In this document: positions 19,199 to 33,888 of the stretch, piece by piece
How the letters are laid out: each line of letters opens with the position of its first letter
Numbering within the stretch: the stretch's first letter is position 1
Assembly: GCA_022592445.1 (NCBI GenBank)
Contig: JABYQR010000186.1
Location: 1 to 64,000 of the forward strand
DNA from: Cytidiella melzeri
Lineage: Eukaryota; Basidiomycota; Agaricomycetes; Polyporales; Irpicaceae
Direction: 5' to 3'
DNA length: 64,000 nt
Position numbers and translations under genes: made by a program
Notes under the pieces: generated by a model
The model's database searches: none
What the model was told of the DNA's origin: nothing
The model's input: the letters and a program-made list of their open reading frames with translations, nothing else

Positions 19199-21289
19199 GT
19201 CACCAAGATTCTGATGATGGAGATGATGATCATCCAGAGCACCAAGCACCTACTCATCCTTCTCGACAACAGCAGCAATTCCATTCAGCTCCGGTTCTTG
19301 ACAAAGAACCACAACCACAAATCAAACGAGGACCTAAGCCTAAACCACCTTTGCCACCAACCATCAACCAGAACAAACGTTCAACTGCTGGAAAAAAATC
19401 CTAAACTTGCCATGCGGCCGGTGGATATGCAGAAAGCTTTAGAAAAGCAAGTGGCTAAGGACAAAAAGGAAGAACAAAATGACTTTTATTTGAGAGCTGA
19501 ATGGAACTCGAGAACACGCGCAAGATCTCCAATTGCAGGGCCATCCAGATTATGGATACCTTTGCAATCAGGAACGTCATCACGTCAACCCTCGAGATCA
19601 CCTTCCGTTGAACCGGGTCCAGAACATCAAACTCTATCAGGAGGCTTAACTGATGATGATGATTCTGCAGAAATTGATGACGAGACTCTTAATTCAATTA
19701 CTGCTTATTCAATCAATGAATATCCACAGATGTGGAAGCAGGCAATGAAAAGAGATGATTGGGATCAATGGTTTGCTGCTGCAAAAGACGAAATTGATTC
19801 TCAAATGAAGAATAAAACTTGGAAGCTTGTACGACAACCAGACACATCATGCAAAATTGTGAAATGCAAATGGGTCTTCACCATAAAATCTGATGGTTGA
19901 TATAAAGCGTGTCTTGTTGCAAAAGGATTCACCCAAGTTGAAGGAATTGATTACCAAGAAACTTTCTCACCAGTCGCACATTTTGAATCCATACGCATGC
20001 TACTAGCTATAGCTGCACTCAAAGATTGGGAAATCGAGGCATTGGATGTGAAAACAGCTTTCTTTTACGGCAAACTGGATGAAGAAATCTATATGGAACA
20101 ACCAGAAGGTTTCGTGGAGAAGGGAACGGAGAACCATGTTTGTTTGCTTAAGAAAGCAATTTATGGACTTAAACAAGCTTCACAAACATGGAATATCAAA
20201 ATCATAACACTCTGATAGAATTAGGCTTTGACCGGATTCATTCAGATGCTGGTGTTTACGTGTATCGGCAACAAGGGGGGAATTTAATTCTCATTCTATA
20301 TGTTGACGATATATTTCCGATAGGAAATAGTAAACTTGCTATGTCTGCACTTAAGAAAAATCTTATGGATTGCTATGAGATGCGTAACTTAGGAGAAGCT
20401 AAGCTTATTCTAGGCATGCATGTGCAGAGAGATTGTAAAGCTAAAACGATTCTACTTGACCAAGAGTCGTATATTCAAGAGGCTTTAAAACAATTTAATA
20501 TGGCAAATGCTAATCCTGCTTGGGCACCATTACCTTCAGGTGCTGTACTACAGAAGGCAGATTCTGACTACAAAGCAGATTCTGGTTTACTGAGACAGTA
20601 TCAAGTGTTAATTGGCACGCTTATATATGTTATAATTGGTACTAGACCAGACATTTCATATGCAGTCATACATCTTTCACAGTACATGTCAAATCTGACT
20701 GACCACCATTATAAATCAGCTAAATATATACTGAGATATTTGCTTGGAACGCAGTCCTATGCGATCAAGTATAATGGATCAAGTAATGCTGGTATTATTG
20801 GTTATTCGGATGCAGACTGGGCTGAGAATAAAGACGACAGACATTCGACAACAGGATGTGTATTTCTTTTGGCTGAAGGAGCAATTTCCTGGACTTCTAC
20901 AAAGCAGAAAACCGTTGCTCTATCATCAATGGAATCAGAATACATGGCCTTGTGCAAAACTTCTAAACAATGTAATTGGTTGCGCACCGTGCTCAAAGAA
21001 TTGGATTTAAAACAGCAAGAGCCTACCATTCTATGCTGTGATAATCATGGTGCTATTTACTTCACCAAGAATCCAAAGATAGAGTCACGCTCAAAGCATA
21101 TTGACATTCGATATCATTATGTTAGAGAGTTTGTTGAAAATAAGAATGCCAAACTATATGCAGTTCCAACTGAAGAACAGATTGCTGATATCATGACAAA
21201 GTCATTGGCATTTCAGAAGCAATCATACTTCCGTGGGAGATTAGATCTAATTGATCTAAACACTCACTAATGTAACGGTTAAGTGGGAG

Positions 21290-21808
21290 TGTTAAAACTA
21301 TATAATATAATCTAATATGATATGTAGTTTCCCACACCTTATTACAAGGACGCTTTAAGGTAGCAGAGTTCCCACAGTCTTGATATGGGAATTATGCAGC
21401 CGTATATGGAAACTCAGTAGTAACCATCACGTAAGCTGAGACGTACAGATATGGGTTGTAGTAGTACCGCACATATATGTACACCTGTGTTCTAGTAGCA
21501 TAGGAAATGACATGGAAAGCATGTAGTACAACTCCAGAGGATGCCTAAAGCATACATCTGAGGACAAGTACTAGCATGAGTCATTCACTGATTATGTACG
21601 CCTCTGGTACAAGTGCTGAGCCTAGTCATACAATGAGTCATGCACTTAGTAATACAGTAGAATAGCTGAAGTAGACATGTATAGTAGTTGCTTACATAAG
21701 TAGATACAGACATGTATATAAGCAGAGCTGCTGAATCAGCAAGAAAAATAAGACTCATCTTCGAAGCTTAACAGCCTCTACCCCTCGCACATATATTCTA
21801 CTTTGTTA
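21290..21808 (+). repeat. 3' LTR of the Copia element
   Basis: 519 bp, TGTTAAAACT to CTTTGTTA, preceded by the polypurine tract AAGTGGGAG and followed by the target duplication ATAGT (21809-21813). Shorter than the 5' LTR by one internal deletion and fewer TGAGTCAT units. Confidence 0.85.
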
Positions 21809-24595
<2,787 letters not shown>

Positions 24596-24769
24596 CCGAG
24601 GAATCGTAATCCACTGACAGTTCTAGGGTGCCGCTCAAGATGCCTCCCAACCGAGAGACAGCCCTCCGACAGGTGACAATGCACACTGTACAGTACGACG
24701 AATATATATCAAAGTATGCCGACTATGGAGCTTAGGCTGATTTCAAACCCGCACGAATAGTGGCGCTGC

Positions 24770-26790
24770 TCATGAGAACAGGTCTACGAGTATCGTAATG
24801 ATGCCAAGCCCTGTAGGGAATGTCAGTTCGGACAAGTGAATTTGAGTCATAGCTGACCAACCGATTTCAACAACGATGAGCCATATGACAATCGTCTCCA
24901 GCCTTTCCGCATGGCGACTTGATACAGTCTCCTTGAGCAGCTGCAGCATATCTTGTAGAACCTGGCGCTGAGTCAGTAATAGCTCCAGGGTATCAAGTAG
25001 AGAGATGCAATACCTCTACGCGCGTATTGAGTAGATTTATCCGTTGAGGTATCTCTAAGTAGCTTCGGGCCGCATCGTAAAGGGGTTGTAGATCAGGATA
25101 TGTCTGTAATGATGAGCGTTAGCGGGGAGAATAGAAACGTCAGGTTATCACGAACGCACCCAGAAAACTTCCTAAATAGCCGAGCAGAAAATGTTATGAC
25201 GGACGGAGTCATTACCAATCAAACAGCCCATACCGGTGAATCGAGGACAGAGCCCACGGAATTGATGTTTGTCCGGAGAAGAAACAGTTCGCCAATCTGT
25301 TTCATGATTTCTGACAATACCAGCAGTCAGCCATGCTTCATCACAAGAGACCAGTCTCTCCATCACATACCCTTGTGTGGTATGTTGATCTTGCCAGTCT
25401 CACTAATTATTTCAGGAATGTCCTTCGTCTCTTCAATCGTGGAAGAGATTAGTTCTTCAAACTATCGCCGCGATGGGCATGCTTAGAATTGGAAGACAAA
25501 ATCCACTGTTTGCCATGACGTACAAGCGAGATCTTGACAGACTGAGACAGCGCGTGTGAGAGCGATAATTTTGTCCTGAAAAACTTATGAGGGGAGCAGT
25601 ATCGTAAGAAACAACAGGACCAACATGTAGCTTGAGCCTTTGCGCAAGGTTATGACGTCGTTGTATATCCTATAGAGTGTACTGTTTAGTAGGAACTCCA
25701 CGAAAGGAGCGACGCTCACCGTGAGTAGTTTGCGAAGTAAAAATTTAGATCTTCCATCTCAATGGACTCTAGAGCTGTTTTCAAATCGTCAATTGAGTAC
25801 TTGAATGGTAAATACCATCCTTCGCACCAAGCTTGTCCACTTCAAAACGCTTACTAAATGCAACAGGTTAAAATACTCCCAAGTCGAGTGGCGCAGTAGA
25901 AACTCACATTGAAGACAAGAATCGCTTCTCCTCAGCCTCGGTCATGCCCCAGATCACTATAGTGCCGTACTGGAAAAGAAATATCTCGGCCACGGTTGGA
26001 ACTTCCTCAAACTTGCTCTTCTTCTTAGGTCTTGACATGCCCCCTTGTGCATTGTCAGCAACCGCGGTCTGCGGGCCACTCGAAGTGTCCTCTTTTGAGT
26101 TTGGGGCGAGCTCGGGTATGCCGAGCAAATCTCCCTCTCCACCCGTGGTTTCAGATTCTGCGGCGGATCTAGGATTGGAGTTGAAATGGACATGGCGAGA
26201 ACCTGATGGTTCATATGCATAGGGCGTGTAGATGACTTCGTCTATTATCCGTGGGTTCGTATGATACGTGGAGCGACGTGCGTTGAAGAACCGCATGAGC
26301 TCGGGGAAACGATAGGACCTGATAGAAATGTTGTCAGCCATGTTCTAGACTTGGCAAGGCGCATATGAGACTCACGAAGCAGTTGCATACGCAGTTACTC
26401 GAGGTAACGACTTGGCTTTCTTCTTTGTCAAACGTAAGGCATCCCTCCGCGCGGTACCCGCAGGGATCAAATCGATTTGGTTGTATGCCTGTTCGTAATG
26501 TTACGAGAGAGAGCGTAACGCGGTAAGAAAGACCGAACCTCAACGTCCTCAGTATCTCCCTCGTCGTCTGCTCCATCTTCTTCACTGTCTTCCCCAGTCG
26601 CTTCGCCTTCTTCCCGCCTCGGTGGACCCTCGGGCTGTGGTTCCGTGCGGTCCTTGGGAACAGGTTCGGGCTGCTCAGGAAGAACCTTGAGTTTACCTGC
26701 GACCTTTGTTGACCTATTGGCACCACGAGCTTTTGGTTCCGTCAATGGCGCTCCTGTTGGTGGAAGTCTTGGAGGCTGACTGGCGGACAT
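24770..26790 (-). CDS. RMD1: RMD1/RMND1 family (DUF155) protein
   Basis: Thirteen exons on the minus strand give 458 residues: 26790-26539, 26488-26376, 26318-25908, 25853-25816, 25774-25720, 25669-25625, 25575-25524, 25461-25371, 25310-25234, 25171-25160, 25103-25014, 24961-24862, 24810-24770. The product has a low-complexity acidic N-terminus (EEDGADDEGDTEDVE), then AYNQIDLIPAGTARRDALRL, EVIYTPYAYEP, VAEIFLFQYGTIVIWGMTEA, IEMEDLNFYFANYSR, RIYNDVITLRKGSSYMTKLS, VKISLFEELI, IGELFLLRTNINSVGSVLDS and a C-terminal hydrophobic segment VIWLIVVEIGLGIITILVDL. Relatives are membrane-anchored and, in animals, mitochondrial and needed for translation in the organelle; the fungal role is less clear. One exon is 12 nt (EVFW). 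Ends 175 bp from the GH1 stop, convergent. Confidence 0.9.
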
Positions 26791-27103
26791 CTCGAACGTC
26801 GAGGAGACTGTTCAAGTCGCGACCAGCCTCAAATGTAGCGCTGACCTCGATGAAGGTCTAGCGTCTGGCACGAAACGTCACACTTCGTCACATTCCGGAC
26901 GCAGCCAGCTTCAGCGTCGACATGTTCCTCGACCACGACGACCTTAGCAGTTAGTGCGGTACGACACCCTCGAGAGAGTCGTCAAGCGGGATCTGGGACA
27001 TAAGCCTGGTGTAAGTAAGTCTTGCCGCGCTACGAACTGCGGCGTTGCCCTCACCTCCCTCAGGACAATCTATTCAGACTAGCATCGTGCCCTCTTGTCA
27101 CAG
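26791..27103. promoter_or_regulatory. Divergent promoter region
   Basis: 313 bp between the start codons of the RMD1-type gene (minus) and the DNAJC11-type gene (plus). No specific motif identified. Confidence 0.45.
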
Positions 27104-30100
27104 ATGACAATCCCGCCGTCTTCCCAACAAGGTGCAGACGCTTCCAGCCCTGAACACTACTAGTACGTGTTTTTGTCTTGTATCGGTCGCGGCTAACAGA
27201 ATGTAGTACTGTCTTCAATTTGCCGGTCACTGCTTCTGGGGAAGAAATAAGGGACAGATACAGACAACTTTCGCTAATCTTTCATCCGGACAAGCAGCCC
27301 GATGAACGACTGAAGGAAATCGCCACTCAAAAGTTCCTACAACTACAACAAGCCTACGAAGGTGTGTTCAACTGGTCCGCACATTTCGAAACGAACCTGA
27401 CATTGTTAGGCTTCAGTTCTGTCTGACTCTACTTTCCGGTAGGTCGTCCTGATTGCGCCCCAATTCACACGCTTATGCGCTATATAGGCAAGCTTATGAC
27501 CTATATGGTGTAGTCATTTCTCCTGTTTTCACTGATTTTACAATCTAAATGGGCTGTAGGGCTGCAAGGCGTTGAGTTGGTGCGAAAGACCGAGTTGGAT
27601 GGCCTCCCTTCAATTGAGGTTCGTTGTATGGTGATCGCCGACGAATTCTTCTTACCCGCGTCCAGTTTCGAGCAGAACTCGCTCGAAGAAAAGCTTACCG
27701 CGACTATATGCGAGGACAACAAGTCACGCAATCCTCGGGAGCAACTACCATCGCATTGAATGCCACGTCCCTATTCGAAGAACTTGATACCGACCTTTCT
27801 CCGCTTCAGTCGATATGGCTGAGGTTGACATCAATTCAAGCGAATTCGATGAGACTGCGAAATTCTTTCAAAGTGAGCTGGTATATTAGTGCAAACCCTA
27901 TCGGTACACTCACATTACGCATCTGGCAACTAGAAGTCACTTGGTGCTCACACAGATGTGACCTGCTCATCTACTGTTTATGCAGGCATACGAGGTACAC
28001 CTGGGAGACGAAGAGCAGCTCTCGGAACTTCGTTTACAGGATTACTCACGCACCAGCTATCTCCAAATTGGAGCGTCAATGTCAGTGCTTCGCTCGGTCG
28101 CACAAAGCTCGCCTCACGCTTTCCTTAGGTTGCAACTGACTTCCTCAAAACGGCGAATCTCAGGGCTAGTACTGTCTACGACGACGGCGACAATCAACTT
28201 GGCCTAGAAGCTCATTTAAGTCCAATTCTCCCCATGCTAACTCCTGGAAACTCCAGGTTCACCCTGCAAAACCGCGTATCGTCATTGGTCCCTCCTGTCT
28301 CCGTGTCATATGGCCGCCGTCTATACCCAAATTCCCAAGGATTAGCTACCCTTACCGTTTCCACAGCTGATTCCATCCCAGCCCTGTCACTTGCATTTTC
28401 CACGGGCGAAAGCGCGTGGGACGGATTCGAGGACAAAGATGAGCTCGAGTCTGGAGCTTCAAGTTATTTGCCGTCTTCGTACGGCTTCTCATCCTGGCGC
28501 GCACGGTGGACGATCGGTATACAGCTGCAAGGGGCTCTGCCTTCCCTTTTTGCTGCGTGCGGCATTGCTTTCGAAGAGCTAGGGCTACGACTGTATGGCA
28601 GCCTAGACAGCATGAGTAGTCTCACATTTGGTGCCGTCTGGAATGCAGTGCAAGATGCAGTGGCATCTGGACCGCTAAATCTTTCTGCTCAGATCACCAT
28701 CAGCCTCTCGGAAATCTCACTGAGACTGAAGTACGTCGTATGGTTGTCTTGATGACATGTCTTGTAGTTAAATCATTGCCCAGGGTCACCTATTACAACC
28801 AAACCGTGCAAGTGCCTATCATTCTGTATAATGGTTACGACACCACAGTGGCGTTCTGGACGACGATTGTGCCCTCAGCGTCAGTGGCGCTAGCGTATTG
28901 CTTCGTACTCCGGCCTCGACAGCGGCGTCGAAGGGTTGAGTACGTCGGCTATACGGGGAATTGCCACACCAAAATCATACTCACTCAGGTAAACAGGTTC
29001 TTTCGCCAGGCACGTACCGAATTACGTGAAGCCCACGCGGTCAAGATACGCCCTGTTGAGGAAACCGTTTCTCTTTTGCGTGAAGCTGCGGGGCGTCACA
29101 TGAAGGCAGAGGCGTCAGTAGATGGTAAAGATCATTTGGTGTTGTTGAAGTCGCCTTCTATCGGCGTTCGCATTAGAGTTAGGCTCAACAGTTTATTTGA
29201 CAGGTTTAATAATCACTGGCGCGCAATATGGGCCTGCCGAAAGAGACGAAGCGGCGAGAGGGCTCGACATCGACGTGACCATCCCTCTGCAAGTCTTGAC
29301 CAACAACAGCCAGTTGTTCATTCCTGGACGGAGAAGTAAGGTGGGTCTTCCATATCTTCCTCTTTCTTCGCCGGTCTGGCAGCGTCTGTTTGTTCGTCTT
29401 TGGTTTATCGGCGATTTGGGTGTATGGTACTCCATCGTCCGAAAGGATTCCACGGCTTTGCTGTGTTGTCAACGGTTCATTGAACAGTTCGTCGGCATCC
29501 AAATGACTGTGTGACTCTACCCTCGGAAACTGATGACGGGATTTCCCAACGGAGGAAGTGCTTCAGTCAATTGCATGGACGCGGAGCGTCACGAGTTTCC
29601 GGGGCTGAGAGTTGCAAATGGGTGTGCACGATGTGGACGCATCCTTGTCGTTTTGTCTCCACTTGGACATGTTGACGTGCAGAGTCGTGTCAGCAGCCCG
29701 AGGATAACTCGAGCCGATCGTTGATCTTCACTTTTATCTCGTAATAAACTGTGACTGAACTCAGAAGCCAGAGAGTTAATCTTCGGCCTCTACGGCTGCA
29801 GTAGAGCCTGTGAGAAAATGAAAATGACGTTCTAGATGACCAATGTCGTGTTGATGTGTTCATCTCGAGCCCTTGTCTATTTTCACAGGTTACATGTTCC
29901 GCTGTGGCGGTCGCTCTATAGTCGGTGCCTCGTTAACTGACTCGTTGTGTTAGGCTGGACTGCCAGGTTTCTATGACCCCGCTCCCTCACTTGCGAAAAC
30001 CTTGCGAATCCATTATACGTTCCGCGGACGGCCTCATTATGCGGAACTGCCGGACCATATGCCTGTCGTACTTCCGCTGGAAGGTGGGTTTTGCTCTGTT

Positions 30101-30174
30101 GTTGCTGCTATTAATTGGCCCTCGGACTGAATGTATGCCGTAACTTGCGAAATATAGATCACCTCGTTCGGTGA
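27104..30174 (+). CDS. DNAJC11-type J-domain protein
   Basis: Thirteen exons (27104-27162, 27207-27361, 27417-27438, 27488-27507, 27560-27618, 27666-27872, 27934-28080, 28129-28730, 28784-28939, 28997-29124, 29204-29340, 29954-30083, 30158-30174) give 612 residues. The N-terminal J domain carries YRQLSLIFHPDKQPDERL (HPD present) and VLSDSTFRQAYDLYG. It is followed by FRAELARRKAYRDYMRGQQ, LLTHQLSPNW, VSYGRRLYPNSQGLATLTVS, SSWRARWTIGIQLQGALPSL, TIVPSASVALAYCFVLRPR, ITGAQYGPAERDEAARGLDI and a C-terminus GLPGFYDPAPSLAKTLRI...HYAELPDHMPVVLPLEDHLV. This matches DNAJC11, a mitochondrial J protein linked in animals to the MICOS/SAM bridge; that role is inferred here. A TAG in the longest frame near 28126 is removed by an intron (28081-28128). 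Intron 11 is unusually long (613 bp). Confidence 0.88.
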
Positions 30175-32442
30175 ATCGCACTGGTGTGTGTCACCGGTCG
30201 TACGACGCAGAAATCCCTGCGAATGAGCCACATACTCAGCGGACTGAGATGAAACCCCCCACTTCCACAACAGCGGATCCTCGTGTGGGATCGACCCCGC
30301 TCGCTGCTTGTCATGACGGTGCAAATGAAATATAATGATCGACGGATCACACGTTCCCACCCCGTATTCGTGTTTGAAGGGCGCCCCCCTCAATACAAGT
30401 TGACCCACTTGAAGGATAAGTGTTTGGTTTCGAGTTGGATGTGCCGACGCAAGATCGTCGACAATTTTGACCCTGTCGAACGGTGATGTCTGAGACCAGA
30501 CATGAAGTGTTTCGCGTTCTCGGAGAAATGCGAAGCGGCGAAGTTCTGATGTGTGGCAGAGAGAGGATGGCGAGCCCACACATCCACCCTGTCCGGCGGC
30601 AATAAGCAGCGGGACGTCTTTTTCCGCTTACCGTTCGTTTTACCAGGTGGATGGGACGGTTGAGTGTTCTTTGCAGCAGTGCCGAACCACAACTAGGACC
30701 ACGGTTGCAAAGGAAGCGACTTTGAGGGGGGTGGGTGCACGCCTCACGCGCAACTTGCCGATCCTGGCAACAACCCACGTAACCCCTTTGGTCTTGTACG
30801 TGTTGTTCCTTTCTGTCTCTTCGTGCAGAACAGGCAGGTACGGCCTCGTGTGATTGAAAGGTGCGCCGCATATCCTTATAGGTTTTGTTATTCCACGCTG
30901 ATGAGTAACGTTGAACGATCAGTGGTGCGTGGAGACACCGCTGGCTGATTACCCTGCTGCTTCGATAGCTACTTTGACAAGCACTCACGTAAGGAGTGAG
31001 ACGAAGAATAAAATGTCCTCCTTCGTGATTACCGTGTCTCTTCCGAAATGAGCATATGGGTCGTGCCCGGTGAAAGGCTACTTTGACCGAGGTGAGTCGG
31101 GCTCTGCTTGTTTCTTCGGTTGTTGTGGTTTCGCGACTGACTAGTGACCACGGGGGAGGAACATTGGCTCTATGTGAGTTTCCATATGTGGAACTTACGA
31201 CATGTTTGTTTACGGCTGAGCCCGGCGGGATTGTCGGGGACAGAACTGAGTCCCCCGCGAGTCCGCGACATGGGAACGCAAAAGAGACGCGAGAGCTGTC
31301 AAATGTGGGTTTTTCTCTGTTGTTTGAGCATTGTTCGACTTGATCACATAATGTATGTGTATGACGGGATCTTCTGATCCAGAGTTACATATACTTATGG
31401 CGGTGCGTGTTTGAAAAGGAGCGTATTTTTAGGTGAGAAGGCACGAAGTGAGGGAGAGAGATGCTGTCTGCTCATTCATTGTTGCATGTAGGACTCCGAG
31501 GAGATATGCAAAGTTTCCCACCTTTTGGCCACCCTTGTCACCAGATGGGTAAACTCCGCCCTGGCTCCCCAAACGAGAGGTGGACGTCGTGGCTGACAAG
31601 TCATCGGGAGCTGTTTCCATGTAAAGGAAACACGGGCCAAATGCCGGGATGAGCGCTGAGCGAGCACGGAGCTTCTCCCGCGAAACTTTCTGACAGCGTG
31701 CGATAAGCGTGGCACAGAGTTGCAGGTGTCATGATCTGTCCTCTGCGAGTTTAGCGTTTTTGAGAACCGGCTGTATCGAGCAGGCCAGGCCCAGGGGAGC
31801 GGAAGGGAGAAGGAGGAGCGACCGCGAGGTGTGGCGTAAAGATTTTGAGTCCCGTGATGAGTTGAGAGTAGTGTAAGACCGCGTTTTGCATTGCTAGGCG
31901 GGCGTCCCCGAGCTGTCGGGCCAGTGTCAGAGACGTTCCAAAGTGGCAGCTGCCAGATTGGCTCTGCTCTGCTGAACCGAATCTGCACGCGTACTGCGAT
32001 CTGCTCACTTTCGGCGGAACAGGGACTCTCCCACGGGAAATCTTATCAGTTTGATCAGATTGCCTGTTCGTGTTTCGGCGATGAATTTTCGCGGGAGAAT
32101 CTATGGAAATATATATACGTCCTCAGTGTTATATTTCACAAATAGATAATTATAATTGCAAGAGAGCGTCTCAGGTAAAATGGTAGGCTAATCAACTAGA
32201 AAAGAGTCTAACGAGATTCAACGTCGGCTCGCCATTCGTCCATGCGGCCAACTCAATGCAAACTCTAACGGGTCAACAAACGCCAGATTCGGGGATCCCC
32301 ATTCCAATTTAGCACTCGTCCCTGGTAAAGCACCACCGTCTACCCGGCGCTTCCACAAAACGCATAAATATCACTTCGCGCCCTCTGCTCGCCATTCCCT
32401 CCCTCCCCGCACCCACCGCGTCGCGTCTCACCGCCGTCCGCC
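30175..32442. promoter_or_regulatory. Long intergenic region upstream of the WOPR gene
   Basis: 2.27 kb without a convincing gene. The longest open frame (minus, 30988-30347) is Arg/Ser/Cys-rich with no family likeness and overlaps other random frames. Close to the WOPR start the sequence becomes pyrimidine-rich (CCCTCCCTCCCCGCACCCAC). A large 5' region is in line with a developmental regulator under complex control, but no sites were identified. Confidence 0.45.
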
Positions 32443-33888
32443 ATGCAGCAGCCGACCCTCGTCAATGTCCGCGTCAGCTCAACCCGCGACGCCCTACAAA
32501 TATTTTACGCCGTCGCCCGCAGAGTCCTCCCCATGATCACCCGTCGTCTCGACGCAGAGGAGCGCAGGGCAATTGGCCCCGGAAATGTCTACATCTGGGA
32601 AGAGCGTTGTGCAAACGCAGAGGTAACAGGATTGGGCATGGAGCGATGGTTAGTCTTTTTGCTTTTTTTTGTTTGTTTCTGCCGCATATAGGCACTCATC
32701 CCGACGCTCTGTATGCGCAGGACGGACGGCATATCCTGGTCCGCTTCCAGAATCGCCCAAGAGTTCCTGTTCTATCGCCAACGAGACACAGACCCAGAAT
32801 CGAGCCAGTCCTCGGCCCATTGGGCGAACATCATGAAGTGAGCAACCCACAACATTCACCTGCTCACTGCACCTCACCCTTCCCTCCAGCAGACGTGACC
32901 CTCGCACAGGAGGCAACACCAGCCCCAGATCAGAAGTGGATCGCCTCATCAAGCAAACCTTCAGCGTCCATGTCTCGTTGCCAGACGATCGTCCTCGTGG
33001 TGTAACCAGAAAATGGCATCTCAGTCAGTGGACTTTTGAGACATGTACGAAAAAAATGATGTCACACTGACCCTGAACACAGCTGCGTACTTTAGCCAAG
33101 CCACCCTTGATTCCCTCAACACAATTGACATGATACCTGGTGTAGGCGACGTGTCCGTTCCGCCAGGTTGGTTCAAAAATGCCCGTGCGAGCAAAGGCCG
33201 TGCAGGCGAACGTCCCCGCGAAGAAAGCCCTCCTAGCTGGCCTGAATCCTGGACCGGCGTCGAAGTCCCCACAGACCCTTTCAGACCACAGTATTCTCTC
33301 GACGGACCGGTTCTGGGCATACATGAGGAAAAACATCCTTGGGTAGCACCGCATGGCCCAAATCATGTAAATCATCATCATCAACCTGTGCAGGAGTACT
33401 ACTCGGCTCGCGAGGATTATACCCGACATCACCCCTATGATGTACGTGTGCACTACCATCATCCGCCGCCCACTCTGCCACCGCCATCTTCTACCACCGT
33501 TGCCCATCCGACACGTCTGCCTCCTCTCGCGGACGCTGGTATAGACACCTACCGCGATGCTTCACCATTCACAAGCCAGTCGTCTTCTTCCGCTTCGTCA
33601 GAGCTAGGCTCGTCGCCACTACCTAGCACAGCACTTTCATACGGTGCCCCTCCACCACCACCACCACCACCAACACTACCAAGAGCATCCCCTTTGTTAG
33701 CACATCTGTCCGCCGCTGGCGCAGGACGCCCTATAGCTTCTGACCGAAATTTGGTCCCGCTGTCCGTGCTAAAAACGATCAACCCCCCTGTACGCGATCC
33801 GATGGCTGAGGATTGTCTGCGCCGTCTGTCGAACACGCCGAGACTCGAATCGAGATGGTCGAATTTGCGTACGGCGCTGCCTTCATGA
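32443..33888 (+). CDS. WOPR-domain transcription regulator (Gti1/Pac2 family)
   Basis: Exons 32443-32648, 32721-32837, 32890-33023 and 33083-33888 give 420 residues. Both WOPR boxes are present: VSSTRDALQIFYAVARRVLP, MITRRLDAEERRAIGPGNVY, WEERCANAEVTGLGMERWTD and SRIAQEFLFYRQ, then after a short linker LIKQTFSVHVSLP, RKWHLTAYFSQATLDSL and VSVPPGWFKNARASKG. The C-terminal half is disordered and Pro/Ser/His-rich, with a run of eight Pro coded by a CCA repeat near 33650-33670. Members of this family (Wor1, Ryp1, Gti1, Pac2, Sge1) bind DNA in the nucleus and control morphological switches; the target genes here cannot be inferred. Start is the first ATG and gives a short N-terminus before the domain (MQQPTLVNVR). 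Confidence 0.92.

Larger units (their letters stand above)
17232..21270 (+). pseudogene. Copia pol: protease, integrase, RT, RNase H, broken
   Basis: Protease WLIDSGATSHIT (about 17250), then the integrase zinc region LWHNRLGHPG...CHRCQVGKGK and core RCDGGTEF. The first catalytic Asp of integrase reads Asn (LTHSNL), and a deletion joins KRVFW to KPDISMLHVFGC at about 18118, removing the segment with the third catalytic residue. A solo LTR interrupts pol at 18440-19198. Next come a frameshift near 19405, a TGA (19898-19900) in [18 protein letters not shown] blocks [19 protein letters not shown] and YVDDI, a frameshift near 20195, and an RNase H with GYSDADWA, SSMESEYMAL and CDNHGAIYF, ending at 21270. 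The element cannot move on its own. Confidence 0.9.
4211..21808 (+). mobile_element. Copia LTR retrotransposon, inactive, carrying nested insertions
   Basis: Two related LTRs (4211-4937 and 21290-21808) bound this region. Outside the left LTR is ATAGT (4206-4210) and outside the right LTR is ATAGT (21809-21813): a 5-bp target duplication, so both LTRs belong to one insertion event. The base after the 5' LTR does not repeat ATAGT, which argues against a solo LTR. A polypurine tract (AAGTGGGAG) abuts the 3' LTR. Coding parts of gag, protease, integrase, RT and RNase H lie at 16.25-21.27 kb and are broken by stops, frameshifts and a deletion. The span (17.6 kb) is more than three times a normal Copia; the excess lies between 6.1 and about 15.6 kb. 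Confidence 0.8.

Noticed and set aside
25774..25853. Frameshift in the RMD1-type gene
   Set aside because: A 41-bp GT-AG intron (25815-25775) joins KLGAKD to ALESIEMEDLNFYF in frame.
28081..28128. In-frame TAG in the DNAJC11-type gene
   Set aside because: The stop lies in a 48-bp intron with donor GTCAGT and acceptor TTCCTTAG; splicing gives a family-like continuous sequence.
30347..30988. 213-codon minus-strand ORF as a gene
   Set aside because: Translation is random-looking (Arg, Ser, Cys rich), overlaps other open frames, and shows no family likeness or splice structure.
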